Assembly: GCA_036924285.1 (NCBI GenBank)
Contig: JAYKYS010000007.1
Location: 31,178,001-31,242,000, forward strand
DNA: 64,000 nucleotides
DNA from: Asterella californica
Taxonomy: Eukaryota > Streptophyta > Marchantiopsida > Marchantiales > Aytoniaceae
Direction of reading: 5' to 3'
In this document: positions 17,061 through 26,810 of the stretch, piece by piece
Layout of the letters: each line of letters begins with the position of its first letter
Numbering within the stretch: position 1 is the first letter of the stretch
Translations under genes and position numbers: made by a program
Notes under the pieces: model-generated
Database searches by the model: none
Seen by the model: only the letters and a program-made list of their open reading frames with translations
Told to the model about the DNA's origin: nothing

Positions 17061-20000
17061 TTGACAAAAAATAATGCACAATTGATTGTCACGGATGGAG
17101 TCTTGGAAGGGACCCAGGTGAGAGTACTAATCGATCCTGGTGCAACAGAGAACTTTTTGTCTCGATCGACTGCTATGAAGTTGGGAATGGAGTTAGAAAG
17201 TGATGAGAGTGAAGAGGTGGAACTGCCCAATGGACAGACTGAGAAGATTGAATCTCTATCTCGAAAGATAGAACTTACTTTAGGTGAATATCGTGAAGAT
17301 ATTGAGTGGCGAGTGATCACATTAGCCCGTTATGATGTCATATTGGGTATGCCGTGGATGGAGCAGTATAATCCTGAAGTGGATTGGCGAAGAAAAGTGG
17401 TGAAAACCAAACAGTGGAAAATCTTCAGAGATAGAGTGAGATCTCGAAGACAGAACTTGCCTTTGTATGTAATAGGTACAAGTGCTATACGTAACAGCGA
17501 TGTCTGTTTTTTGGGTTTAATAAGAGAAGTCCCGAGTGCACGCCTCGACGGACAGATACCAGAAAGCTTGACAGGAGTGATAGCAGAATATGGGGATGTC
17601 TTTCCCGATGATCTTCCTTCAGGGTTACCACCAAAACGAAGGATTGACCACAAAATCGAGGTGATTCCAGGGAGCACCCCTCCTTGTAAGGCCCCATACA
17701 GACTAGCGCCACATGAATTGGAGGAGTGCAAGGCACAAATCGAGGAGATGTTACAAAAAGGGTTCATCCAGCCTAGCGTGTCACCATATGGAGCTCCAGT
17801 CTTTTTTGTTAAGAAAAAGGATAACAGCCTACGGATGTGCATCGATTACCGAGCACTCAATCAACAAACGGTGAAGAATAAGTATCCACTACCTCGGATG
17901 GATGACTTGTTCGACCAACTCGAAGGAGCAAAGTACTTCACGAAGCTAGACTTACGGAGCGGGTACAACCAGATTCGAATCGCTGATGAAGATGTGGAAA
18001 AGACTGCCTTTCGAACAAGGTATGGTCACTTCGAATACTTAGTAATGCCATTTGGTCTCACAAATGCACCGGCCACCTTCATGGGCCTGATGAATGACAT
18101 ATTCCGGCCGTACTTAGACAGATCAGTCGTTGTATTTCTTGACGACATCTTAGTCTATAGCAAAACTATGGAGGACCATGTGTACCATTTGAGAGAGGTT
18201 CTCCAAGTACTCCGCCAAAATAAATTGTACGCCAAAATTTCAAAATGTGAATTTGGCAAGACGGAGGTGGACTACTTAGGACACAGAGTGAGTGCAGAAG
18301 GCATACAAGTAATGGCCGATAAAATAGCTGTCATCCAACAATGGAAGGCTCCAGAAGATCAGACCCAACTTAAGAGCTTCTTGGGATTGACAGGATTTTA
18401 TCGTAGATTTGTTAAGCATTTTGCCAAGCTTGCACAACCACTAACTGCCCTGTTAGGCAAAGGCAAGAAATGGATATGGGGAACAGCGCAAGAAGTAGGT
18501 TTTCAAGCATTGAAAACCGCGCTACTACATGCTCCGATCCTCAAGTGGTACGACCCAAAAAAACCTATCAAGTTAGCAACGGACGCATCAGGCACGGCAG
18601 TAGGGGCGGTGTTGCAGCAAGAATGGAAGGATGGTTGGCATCCAGTTGCATACTTCTCTCGGAAGTTGTTACCAGCAGAACAGAACTATCACACCACCGA
18701 GAGAGAAGAATTGGCGATAGTTCTCGCTACTAAGCATTGGAAGCACTATCTAGGGGAGAAGGCTTTTGTGGTCGAGACAGACCACAAACCTTTAGTCTAT
18801 TTGGAGACGCAGAAGGATCTCTCAAAGAGACAAATCCGTTGGGCAGAATGGAGGCAGCGATTCAACATGACCATCACGTACGTTGAGGACAAGAAGCAAA
18901 TTGCTGATGCATTAACCCGCATGCCTATGGTGCATAACATAGTCTCTGAAGTCAAGGTGAATTCTGACTTCTGGACAAAATTGATCGAGGGCACAAAATC
19001 GGATGCACAGACTGTCGCAGCAAAACCTTCAAGAACCATCACCCGCAACCATGGTTTGGTATTCCATGAAGGGAAGTTATGGATCCCAGATGATCCAGAA
19101 CTACGTACCACCATACTAACTGAATGTCACGATTCAGCCATTGCAGGACACATGGGGGCAGAAAAGACGTTGGAAGCAGTCCAACGAGTGTTCTATTGGC
19201 CCAAGATGGCAGAGGATGTTGCAGTATACACTCGGAGTTGTGCAATGTGTCAACAAAATAAGGCTACAAATCAAGCACCCTCCGGTCTCCTTCAACCCCT
19301 CCCGATCCCTTCCAAACGTTGGGAACATGTTAGTATGGACTTAGTGTGTGAACTTCCCATGACGAGCTCAGGTTTTGACTCCATCGTCGTCTTCGTCGAT
19401 AAGCTTAGCAAGATGATCCATCTTCGATCGACCACGAAAGACGTCTCAGCACCACAACTTGCTCAGATATATTTGAACACCATTTTTGCTCAGCACGGTC
19501 TATCACGGGTGCTTATAACAGATAGAGGTCCTCAGTTTACGAGCATGTTTTGGAGAACCCTATTTGGTCTGTTCAAGACCAAACTTGCCATGTCTACGGC
19601 TTATCACCCACAGACCGATGGACAAACCGAAAGAGCCAATCGCACCATTGAAGACATGCTACGAGCCTTTACTCTGGAGGAGCAAGCGAAGTGGGACACT
19701 CTACTCCCTTTGGTAGAATTTGCCTACAACAACTCCCTCAATGCATCTACTCGTGAAACACCTTTTTACCTCATGTACGGCGAACATCCTCTCACACCAG
19801 CAAGTTTGACACGATTCAGCACAACGTCGTCAGTCAACACCAAAGTGGATGCTGTTAATGAATTCGTTGCACGAATTCAACAAGGAGTGGACAAAGCTAA
19901 GGTGAAACTACAAGTTGCTCAGAACCGACAAAAGCAATATGCCGATGGACACCGTCGGCATGAAGAGTTCACGATTGGTGATCAAGTTTGGTTATCCACA

Positions 20001-20420
20001 ACCAACCTTACTCTGATCGGCAGTCGTAAATTCAACCCTCGCTTCATCGGGCCTTTCTCTGTTGTCCGGAGAATTGGAGCAGTGGCATATCAACTCGAAC
20101 TTCCACCCCATATGAAGATTCATCCGGTTTTTCATGTGTCTTTATTACGGCGATATACACCACGACCTCCTCAATTTGGCAATTCGCAAGAGTCGCGACC
20201 ACTGCCTCAAATTATCGATGGCGAGGAAGAGTTTGAAGTGGAATGCATCTTAAAGAAACGTGTTCGTGGGACTCGTCATCAACGGGTAGATTATTTGGTC
20301 AAATGGAAAGGCTATCCATTACATGAAGCAACATGGGAACCTGCAACCAATCTTGCACACGCCCCACTCATAGTGCAAGCTTTCGAACAGCAGTTGAGCA
20401 ACGAGGACGTTGCTTCTTAA
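17061..20420 (+). CDS. pol: Pol polyprotein: protease, reverse transcriptase, RNase H, integrase, chromodomain
   Basis: 1,119 codons, open throughout. Aspartic protease: active site IDPGATENF near residue 27; the usual D-S/T-G is D-P-G here. Reverse transcriptase: [12 protein letters not shown] and the catalytic FLDDILVYS (near 350-375). RNase [15 protein letters not shown] (near 510). Integrase: an H-H-C-C zinc domain ending CAMC, then the catalytic acids in [19 protein letters not shown] and [15 protein letters not shown]-terminal chromodomain: EEFEVECIL...[17 protein letters not shown] (near 1040-1105), which in chromoviruses directs integration to marked chromatin. A polypurine tract overlaps the end of the frame. 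All catalytic residues checked are present, so the enzyme looks functional. Confidence 0.96.
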   Translation: MTKNNAQLIVTDGVLEGTQVRVLIDPGATENFLSRSTAMKLGMELESDESEEVELPNGQTEKIESLSRKIELTLGEYREDIEWRVITLARYDVILGMPWMEQYNPEVDWRRKVVKTKQWKIFRDRVRSRRQNLPLYVIGTSAIRNSDVCFLGLIREVPSARLDGQIPESLTGVIAEYGDVFPDDLPSGLPPKRRIDHKIEVIPGSTPPCKAPYRLAPHELEECKAQIEEMLQKGFIQPSVSPYGAPVFFVKKKDNSLRMCIDYRALNQQTVKNKYPLPRMDDLFDQLEGAKYFTKLDLRSGYNQIRIADEDVEKTAFRTRYGHFEYLVMPFGLTNAPATFMGLMNDIFRPYLDRSVVVFLDDILVYSKTMEDHVYHLREVLQVLRQNKLYAKISKCEFGKTEVDYLGHRVSAEGIQVMADKIAVIQQWKAPEDQTQLKSFLGLTGFYRRFVKHFAKLAQPLTALLGKGKKWIWGTAQEVGFQALKTALLHAPILKWYDPKKPIKLATDASGTAVGAVLQQEWKDGWHPVAYFSRKLLPAEQNYHTTEREELAIVLATKHWKHYLGEKAFVVETDHKPLVYLETQKDLSKRQIRWAEWRQRFNMTITYVEDKKQIADALTRMPMVHNIVSEVKVNSDFWTKLIEGTKSDAQTVAAKPSRTITRNHGLVFHEGKLWIPDDPELRTTILTECHDSAIAGHMGAEKTLEAVQRVFYWPKMAEDVAVYTRSCAMCQQNKATNQAPSGLLQPLPIPSKRWEHVSMDLVCELPMTSSGFDSIVVFVDKLSKMIHLRSTTKDVSAPQLAQIYLNTIFAQHGLSRVLITDRGPQFTSMFWRTLFGLFKTKLAMSTAYHPQTDGQTERANRTIEDMLRAFTLEEQAKWDTLLPLVEFAYNNSLNASTRETPFYLMYGEHPLTPASLTRFSTTSSVNTKVDAVNEFVARIQQGVDKAKVKLQVAQNRQKQYADGHRRHEEFTIGDQVWLSTTNLTLIGSRKFNPRFIGPFSVVRRIGAVAYQLELPPHMKIHPVFHVSLLRRYTPRPPQFGNSQESRPLPQIIDGEEEFEVECILKKRVRGTRHQRVDYLVKWKGYPLHEATWEPATNLAHAPLIVQAFEQQLSNEDVAS

Positions 20421-20431
20421 AAGGGGGGAGG
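20419..20431 (+). other. polypurine tract
   Basis: AAAAGGGGGGAGG lies two bases before the 3' LTR and overlaps the pol stop codon. It is the expected plus-strand DNA primer site of the retrotransposon. Confidence 0.9.
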
Positions 20432-20433
20432 TT

Positions 20434-20940
20434 TGTAATAAGTAGAGTCCTACTTATCAACTAGAGGAGAAATTGGTTTGGTAGAAATCCTTGGTATAAG
20501 AATTAGTTACGGCTAAGTTGGCCGAAGAATACATGCAGCAAATAGTACTTCTACCAATAGGCGAGTGCGCCAAAAGTCCGCCGGGAAACTTCCAGAAGGA
20601 AGTTTCCAGAATGAAGCTTCTAGAACTTTCCAGCCGGGAAGCTTCCAGAAGGAAGTTTCTAGAAAGAAGCTTCTAGAACTTTCTAGCCGGGAAGCTTCCA
20701 GAAGGAAGTTTCTAGAAAGAAGCTTCTAGAACTTTCCAGCGAGCCTTCTACGTGGCTCATTCTGAACCTCTAGATGTTGTTCTAGATCTAAGGCTGCATG
20801 TAAGCCACATCAGCGATCCGCGTGAGAGATGAGCATTGGCCGGAAGCTGATCATGTACTATTCCTCTCACTATATAAAGGCTGTGAATGCACCACCACGG
20901 GCATTCGAGTTTCGAGTTCACTCTAGAGCCTCATCTTACA
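20434..20940 (+). repeat. 3' LTR (507 bp)
   Basis: Second copy of the LTR, matching 14774-15280 with one difference seen by eye (T at 20884). The target duplication AGCGG follows immediately at 20941. The heat-shock-element cluster is present here at 20585-20740. Confidence 0.97.
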
Positions 20941-20945
20941 AGCGG

Positions 20946-21693
20946 TAAGGGCGGGCGATCCGGTAAATTCGTTTTGTATTAAATCCAGCTAAACCACTAT
21001 GGACGGCGGTGTTGACGGCAAAGTTTATTTTCAAGATCGACCGCGCGGAGTTTCGCTGCATGCGTGGGTTGCTGTTGGTTCACGGCGATTAATTTTTTCA
21101 AATGGACCGCGCAGACATCGCTGCATGCTTCGGTTGCTGGCTTCACGTTTGCTCGCTCGCTCGATCGTTTCAGTTCCTGTCTACACGGTCGCTCGCTCGC
21201 TTCACGTTCGTTTCACTCGTTCGCTTCACGGTCGCTCACTTCCTCGCTTCCGCGCTTGACGATTTCTTGTCACTCCATTCACGTCCCTCACGAGTTTCTA
21301 TGTTTCATCGTGGTCGTTTCGTGCTGTTTCGTTACTGGATGTTCTCGTCGCCGATGGTCGATTTTAACGCGTTGTTTCATTGCTCCATGTTCTTGCGCTT
21401 TCTTTCTTTTCTAACCTTCCCGTCGCGTTCTTTCTTTGCTGTAACTCGGCAAAGGAAGAACTCGACGGATTGGGTGGCAGTCTCGATACCAATGACGAGG
21501 AGCGTGGCAGTGTCATCGGTGATTGCTTGCTGCGATTCGGGATGGTGGCGATATACTTACACATACCGAGCTGTTCTTCATGTTACAACGCACAGACGAT
21601 GGCGTCACGAGCATTCGCGTCAGCATTTTGGACTTGAACAGATAAGTTCTCTTCGTTCTTTTGCTCCTTTCCTTTTGTATCCTGTTCGGAACT
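20946..21693. other. GC-richer region upstream of the HUH-type ORFs
   Basis: This resumes the sequence interrupted by the retrotransposon. It is richer in CGCTCGCT/TTCACG words than its surroundings, with a run of CGCTCGCTCG-like repeats near 21145-21250. Overlapping open frames in all three plus frames reflect this composition. It may be the 5' end or promoter of the HUH-type element downstream, but no terminal repeat was recognised. Confidence 0.4.
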
Positions 21694-22467
21694 ATGTCGG
21701 AACTCGTTGTTCATGACGGCTCCGATGCTGTCAAGGTAGGCGATGATGACGTTTCCGATGACGAGCATTTGAGTATTCCGTCTACTCCTCTTGTGCGGCT
21801 TGGTCCCGGTTTACAACTGGTGTCTACCCCTCCGAAGTGCCATTCCCTTTCCCCTCCTCCTCAGCAGCTGCAGGACGCGACTTTCGAGACTTTCCAGGCT
21901 GTGTGCCATCACTCTCCTCCCTGTTCCATCGATCGTTTTTGCAAACCCGTCACCTTGTCACCCTATCCTCTTTATTCGAAATCTCTTCTGTCTTTCTCCG
22001 ATTTAGAACTGTACAGGTATAGATCATACGTTTACGTTGATTTTCATTACTCTTCTGTCCCACCCGAATTCTTGCTTCCTTCGCTTGATTACGTTCTCAT
22101 TTGTAAGTCGTTTTCCCTACCAAAATGTTGCCTCCAAACTGTGCACGGTCCTTTCCATTACATTGACACGGAAGGTGCCTGGATACTGCTGCGGGATTCT
22201 AACTCGAAGTTCTTCTCTTATCCCAAGTATTTTCAGTTTCCCAGTGATTCTCGACTTGTAAAACCTACTGTTCTCGCCGTCTATCGTTTGAAGTGTGTCC
22301 ATTGCATCTGTCAGGACGTAGATCCGAAATTGTATAGCTTTGCTTGTAAGCACTTTCCTTTCGGAAATGCTACTAAGACGAGCAGCAAGAGCTCGTCGGT
22401 GTGCCCCGACGACAGTCCCACCTCTGACAACCGGAACGCGTCGTGTTCCCATCCCGAAACGACTTGA
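21694..22467 (+). CDS. uncharacterised ORF directly upstream of the HUH endonuclease ORF (possible N-terminal part)
   Basis: 257 codons from the ATG at 21694 (MSELVVHDGSDAVKV). It begins with an acidic stretch, continues with a Pro/Ser-rich part, then an aromatic-rich region (LELYRYRSYVYVDFHYSS) and ends with a Cys/His cluster CVHCICQ...FACKHF that could bind metal. It overlaps the next ORF by 101 bases in a different frame. Removing 22346-22382 would join the two in phase (this candidate begins GTAAG and ends AG but is only 37 bases), or a +1 frameshift could do so. I recognise no family. Its position suggests an N-terminal or partner part of the HUH protein. Confidence 0.45.
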   Translation: MSELVVHDGSDAVKVGDDDVSDDEHLSIPSTPLVRLGPGLQLVSTPPKCHSLSPPPQQLQDATFETFQAVCHHSPPCSIDRFCKPVTLSPYPLYSKSLLSFSDLELYRYRSYVYVDFHYSSVPPEFLLPSLDYVLICKSFSLPKCCLQTVHGPFHYIDTEGAWILLRDSNSKFFSYPKYFQFPSDSRLVKPTVLAVYRLKCVHCICQDVDPKLYSFACKHFPFGNATKTSSKSSSVCPDDSPTSDNRNASCSHPETT

Positions 22468-23458
22468 AGTTTCTGTCACAGTAAATTGTACCGGAGCTGA
22501 CCTCGATGTGGACAAGTACTGGCCCCTTCTTTCTCGCTTTCTGGACGATGAGTGCAATAGCGGTTTGCTTTCGGTCGAAAGGGGGGGAAGTCTGCTGCAT
22601 CTCCACATACAAGGTGTACTTTGTCTGCAAGGAACAAGTGCTTTGCAGGTGAAGCACCGTTTGGTGGGTCTTCTTGGCTGGAAAGGTGTGGAGAGGTCTG
22701 TAGGGGGGGAAGTTTGTGTGAAACCTTTAACAAACCGGGGCCTGCATACGTTTGTAGGTATGCTCGGTTACTGCATGAAGGACAAGTCTGAGCCTCATCA
22801 TAAATCCAGCATGAAAAATGTGACTAACAGCATGCTTGAGGATGGAGAACAACTGTTTACTTTGTTCGGTGCCGCAGATACTAAGAACCGCGTGGAGTTG
22901 AATCAGAACAACATTCTCCAGCGCGCTCTACAGTTTAATAAATACAGAAGCAGGCATCCGTTGGGTTCTACTTTGAGGACATGTCTTAGGTCCATGATTC
23001 GGTCGGGTAAGTACAGTCCGTCCTGCAGATGGCTAATGGCTTGTGGGATCCAGAAAACAAGAAGCGACTCTCTGTGGAAGGCAATCGTACGCCCCGAAAC
23101 AGTGACAATAGCGGATATCGACAACGTATTCTTCGCGCAGATCAGAGCTAGATACTTCACCGTGGAGCAACCGGATGGTGATCTTCTCGATGAGGAGGAG
23201 GAGTATATCTTAGCAATGTCGCCTTCTGTGCAGAGAACGAGAACCGTCCCGAACTTTAATGATGTGGACGCCTTGCCTGAATACATGCCTGTTTGCAGTG
23301 CTCTGGACCGTAACCTCGCAGCGACTAGGGCACATGAAGGTAATATCTCGATACTGTTCCACCGTTATATGTTTTCACGGTCTATGTGTATACTTTTCCA
23401 GTACCTGATACTTTGCCCGTTTTTCTTTCACGCAGGAAGCTCCAGTCACGAAAGCTGA
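22367..23458 (+). CDS. HUH-family Rep-like endonuclease, Replitron-type candidate
   Basis: Rolling-circle-type Rep nucleases nick one DNA strand through a tyrosine and a His-hydrophobic-His metal site. All three motifs appear in order and spacing. Motif 1 is LEVSVTVNCTGAD (near residue 35), motif 2 is LLHLHIQGVL with the HLH pair (near 80), and motif 3 is MLGYCMKDK with the catalytic Tyr and following Lys (near 140). The roughly 200 residues that follow have no Walker motifs, so there is no linked SF3 helicase as in geminivirus Rep. Eukaryotic Replitrons described from green algae have this helicase-less HUH layout. The first ATG in frame is 22367; translation may instead come from the ORF upstream. 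A possible 3' intron (GT near 23340, AG near 23434) would change the C-terminus. Confident on HUH, less so on Replitron. Confidence 0.75.
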   Translation: MLLRRAARARRCAPTTVPPLTTGTRRVPIPKRLEVSVTVNCTGADLDVDKYWPLLSRFLDDECNSGLLSVERGGSLLHLHIQGVLCLQGTSALQVKHRLVGLLGWKGVERSVGGEVCVKPLTNRGLHTFVGMLGYCMKDKSEPHHKSSMKNVTNSMLEDGEQLFTLFGAADTKNRVELNQNNILQRALQFNKYRSRHPLGSTLRTCLRSMIRSGKYSPSCRWLMACGIQKTRSDSLWKAIVRPETVTIADIDNVFFAQIRARYFTVEQPDGDLLDEEEEYILAMSPSVQRTRTVPNFNDVDALPEYMPVCSALDRNLAATRAHEGNISILFHRYMFSRSMCILFQYLILCPFFFHAGSSSHES

Positions 23459-25000
23459 AACTTCTGCTGCAGGGGAGAATTCCATCGGTGTGCCGCTATA
23501 CTACTGTACTTCTGCTCTGCGTATAGTTCGGAGCTGCAATGTATATAGTTGAGACATAAATATGTATCGGAGCTGCAATGTATGTAGTTCAGACGTAAAT
23601 ATCAGAGTTGAAGCAGTGCTTTCTGGCAGTCTGCTCGTTTTCCACTTCTCGTTTGCATCGCGTTGCCTTCTGGCACACTGCACGCTTTGAACTCCAGTGT
23701 CATAAAGTAATAAAACAGCTCACTTGTATTTAGACGAGGAGGTTCGGCCTCTTGTGTTCAATTCGATGAAAATAGTGATTGTAATGGGAACTGAGAGCAA
23801 AAACTACCGAGTTGCGTGCTACTGCCAAACAGTTTTGCTTGTCGAAACTGCCGTTGGAACTGAGAAAAATGCACGGCGGGAAGAAGAAACGGGCCGGCTC
23901 CTTGTATGCGGGCCGTAAAGGAAGAAAAGAAAACTATTATGAGAAGCAGGGGAAAAAGAGAAATTGTTCGGAGACAGAATGAAGGGCATACGGAACCGAA
24001 GTGAACAGTTTGAAGCATTGTAAGGGCAGTTTGGTGCAGTATCACTGGCCGAGAACCGTCAATACGTAAGAAATGTTTTGAGAAGCGGAGAAAAAAATTA
24101 TTTCTTCGGAGGCAGAATTAAAGGTAGAACGAACCGAAATGAACGCATGGAAACACCGTAATGAGCTTTTGCCGCGGTATCACTGGCCGAGATCCCTCAA
24201 TAATCCGTTTGGACTCTTCCGCGTTGGAAAACCTCTGTGTACATGGGTGAATATTATATACAGGTGAAAAAGGAATACGTAACAGAGGTCTTCACCAACC
24301 CGTTTCCAGACAATGTGATTTCAACACCACAAGGTTACAAACCGGTCGCAAAAAACTACCAAGTACCTAATCCGATGCACTCCGTTGTCTCCAGTCTTCA
24401 ACGGACTGCACGTGAGAGTGAAAAATTCCTTTATAAAAGTTAAATGCGGTAGAGCTTTAAGGTATGGTCAACTCTCTACTCGGTAGACCAGTAACGGCAA
24501 GCTGGGGTTGCAGGAGAGTCCGAGGAGAGACGAGAGGTGGAGGCCTTTTCTTCTATTTCTTCCTTTTCATGTGAGGTCGAGTCTGGAACGCTCCGCCAAC
24601 TCCCCCAAGACAGCACAAAGTCATGGGACACTAGTCCGTGCTCGGTTGGCTCTTGTCGCACTTTTGGAAACTGTTGCCAAATGGGTCAGAAGTCTGTAAA
24701 TGGTCACGCAAGTACCACAACTATGTTGCAACCTACTGACACGCTTGACTGTGTCGCGTCTATCTGCCAAACCTACACGTAGAAGAGGTGAGAATCTCCT
24801 TTCGGCTTGGCGTCGGTGTACAAGCTGAACCAAATGCCGAACCTAGGATAACTCCTAGCATAACATATTTTGATATCAACTAAAGTGACGTCATTCACTG
24901 ATCAATTACGTAAGAAACAAAGCACCAGATATTTTGTTTTTCTTTTTTTCCCAAAAAGGATCGACGGTACACACTTAAAGCCCTATTGATTGAGAAACGA
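23459..25000. other. region downstream of the HUH ORF, with short imperfect duplications
   Basis: A pair of short direct repeats at about 23525-23605 shares CGGAGCTGCAATGTAT(A/G)TAGTT. A TAATAAAAC sequence near 23709 could serve polyadenylation. Two diverged copies of a block of about 125 bp lie at about 23939-24066 and 24079-24204, both ending GTATCACTGGCCGAGA-CC-TCAATA. No gene was recognised from 24210 to 25000. The end of the HUH-type element was not located. Confidence 0.45.
23939..24204. repeat. two diverged direct copies of a block of about 125 bp
   Basis: Copy 1 (23939-24066) and copy 2 (24079-24204) share GAGAAGC-G-GAAAAA, TTCGGAG-CAGAAT, GAACCGAA-TGAAC and the shared end TATCACTGGCCGAGA. 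They sit downstream of the HUH ORF and could be part of that element's 3' region. Confidence 0.6.
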
Positions 25001-25570
25001 AAGGAGCACAAACCCGTCATGCAGAGGAGGCCCGAGGTGGATATCCCGCACCCCTTGTCTTATAGCGTCCCCTAAGGAGGGGACGCGGTAATCCTGTACA
25101 AAGGCCTGGGGAGTCCAATGGAAGGACGAGTGAAGCGGAGGGGGGTCCGTAAACAGTCACGTGAATCCTCGACCACCGGAGAGGCTGACAACAAGTGCGT
25201 TACGAACACCTTGTCCTAAGCCCCTAGCATCGCGAACCTAGGACACACAGTAGGCGCTAGCAAACGACCAAAGCATATATCTATGTTAGACCTATGAAGG
25301 AAATCCTCTAAGGTCTTTTCTGTGATCTGGTATATGGTTTGGGCACCTGTTCTACTTCTTTTACAAAAGAAATACGTAGCAGATACGAGAAATTTTGCAC
25401 AAACTGCTACTACTATGAGTGGTTGGCTTCTTGACTTTTTATGGGCACAAGCTTCTCAAGTAATTCAATCCGTTAAAGGAGACTCGTAACCAACTGGCTA
25501 AGTCAAAAGGATTGCTTGGAAACCCGTATGCGGGGAGAGTAACATTCTATTATATAAAACTATTTAATAA
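25001..25570 (+). other. organelle-like segment carrying a fragment of plastid psaA
   Basis: 25388-25470 encodes [18 protein letters not shown] followed by AQASQVIQS. This closely matches the stretch of photosystem I core protein PsaA that runs GNFAQ...[17 protein letters not shown]. Just after QS the frame diverges and stops (VKGDS, then TAA), and upstream of it the match also ends abruptly. The piece is therefore an isolated remnant of about 28 codons, not a gene. The flanking 25020-25270 is purine- and GC-rich, unlike the neighbours. I read this as a nuclear copy of plastid DNA, possibly including intron sequence of an intron-containing psaA; that part is inference. Confidence 0.6.
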
Positions 25571-26339
25571 TATTTCTCGCTTAATAGATGCCTTTTCGTC
25601 TCCCTGGAGAAGAAGATGCTGTTTGAATTGACGTATAATGCGCCTTATTCAGTATTTTAGGACAACGAGCAGCTTGTTATCGTGACGTAAAGTTTCACGG
25701 GATCCCTTTCCCTGTTACATATCATACTAGCAATAAGGCACACTTGGCGAGGACCTGCTGTGGTGATTAAATCAGGAATTCATCAATCATCAGTCCAGAA
25801 CAGAAACGCTTTAAACCCCTGGCACGGGTCTAAAAGCACAAAAGCACGAAAAGTAATATTCTTTTGTTCTCGCCTTGTACTTGAGGTTGAAGAAAATATA
25901 TCCTTTTATCCCCAGAAATCTTATATATTTTATTTCATCTTCCATCAATACTAAGTAGTTCGTTAACAAATGAATTACAAAGTGTAGAGTCAGTGGAGAG
26001 CTTTGATTTAAGTCCGTGTTTCATTGATTTGATTCTCTTGTGAAAGTTTCATCACCAGAAACTCCTTTAAATGAGAACCGCAAAATGAGGTCTTATGGGT
26101 TACCAGGAACGTTTATACTCATACCGGGGTTTAAATGAAGTCTTAGCAGTACATACAAGAGGAGTTGTGTCGTTGTCGTGAGGCACAAGCATCAAGGGTC
26201 TCTCTTCTCTCTTGGCAGAATGTCTTCATGCTCTGTCCCTAAATATCCTCGATTCAGAGACATGGCATGATCCAGCCTTTTTTGGTCCCTTCCCGCTCTT
26301 CTCCCTCCTTTACTATCTCTGTCGCGAACTCCTATCGTT
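25571..26339. other. intergenic region, nothing recognised
   Basis: No conserved motif or clear repeat was found on either strand. It separates the plastid-like segment from the LINE remnant. The plus frame 25760-25954 is short and has no resemblance to a known protein. Confidence 0.4.
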
Positions 26340-26810
26340 ATCTTATTTCTCACTTACCTACTCTTAATCTGCGCTGGGGTCTAGACTGGGACTAGGGTAC
26401 ATGGTGTCCTTTTGGTCCCGCCTCCATTCTATCCCTTTGCTGACGTTCTGGCGGATACTTCATCACGCTTACTTTTCTGGTACACTGGCTCACTTCATTA
26501 CCCAGGTTTCTCAATTCTGCACGTCTTACCAGTCGGATACAGAAGATGTAAGCCACATTATGCTTTGATGCCTCGCGCGGGTCCAGGCTTGGCAATATTT
26601 CTTACAATTTCTTCGGCTCTTGCAGCAAGCTGCGTCAGGTCCTTTCTGGGGGTTCCTTCCCCAAACTCCTTATGCACATCCTCAATTCTTCTCGTCTGCC
26701 GACCTCTCTTGCCTTGTCACTCTTGGCCGTTCAGTGCAGGCTCTCTTGGGTTCATCGGTGCACCTGGCTGTACGGGGATACTCGTCCGACCTTCTCCCCA
26801 CTTAAATCAT
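26340..26810 (+). pseudogene. LINE (non-LTR retrotransposon) remnant, C-terminal zinc-binding region
   Basis: One plus frame, with a stop at the position of an expected residue, reads FWSRLHSIPLLTFWRILHHA, then SQFCTSYQSDTEDVSHIML and CLARVQAW. Plant L1-type reverse transcriptases end in a zinc-binding module with the pattern W..L..IP..LT..WRLL..A...C..C....ED..H....C.....W. That pattern is visible here with one Cys changed to Tyr. The upstream reverse transcriptase is absent. The piece is a 5'-truncated, inactivated insertion, the usual form of LINE copies. Confidence 0.6.

Larger units (their letters stand above)
14774..20940 (+). mobile_element. intact Ty3-type LTR retrotransposon (chromovirus), recent insertion
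   Basis: A complete element of 6,167 bp: 5' LTR 14774-15280, primer-binding site, leader with two small ORFs, gag, pol (protease, reverse transcriptase, RNase H, integrase, chromodomain), polypurine tract and 3' LTR 20434-20940. The LTRs begin TG and end CA. The 5-bp target duplication AGCGG lies at 14769-14773 and 20941-20945. By eye the LTRs differ at one position (15224 C versus 20884 T), implying a very recent insertion. The order RT-RNaseH-integrase and the C-terminal chromodomain define a Ty3 chromovirus. gag and pol are open, so the element looks autonomous. A related but decayed copy lies at 12740-13660. Confidence 0.97.

Noticed and set aside
16123..19328. Minus-strand and alternative-frame ORFs across gag and pol
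   Set aside because: Shadows of the well-supported gag and pol frames.
22367..23458. Integrated geminivirus or other CRESS-virus rep gene
   Set aside because: No Walker A/B helicase follows the HUH domain, no capsid-like gene is adjacent, and the motif context fits helicase-less Replitron-type proteins better.
25471..25570. Group II intron domain V next to the psaA fragment (CCCGTATGCGGGGAGAGT)
   Set aside because: Only one side of a domain V-like hairpin can be seen and the pairing strand is absent, so I do not call an intron.
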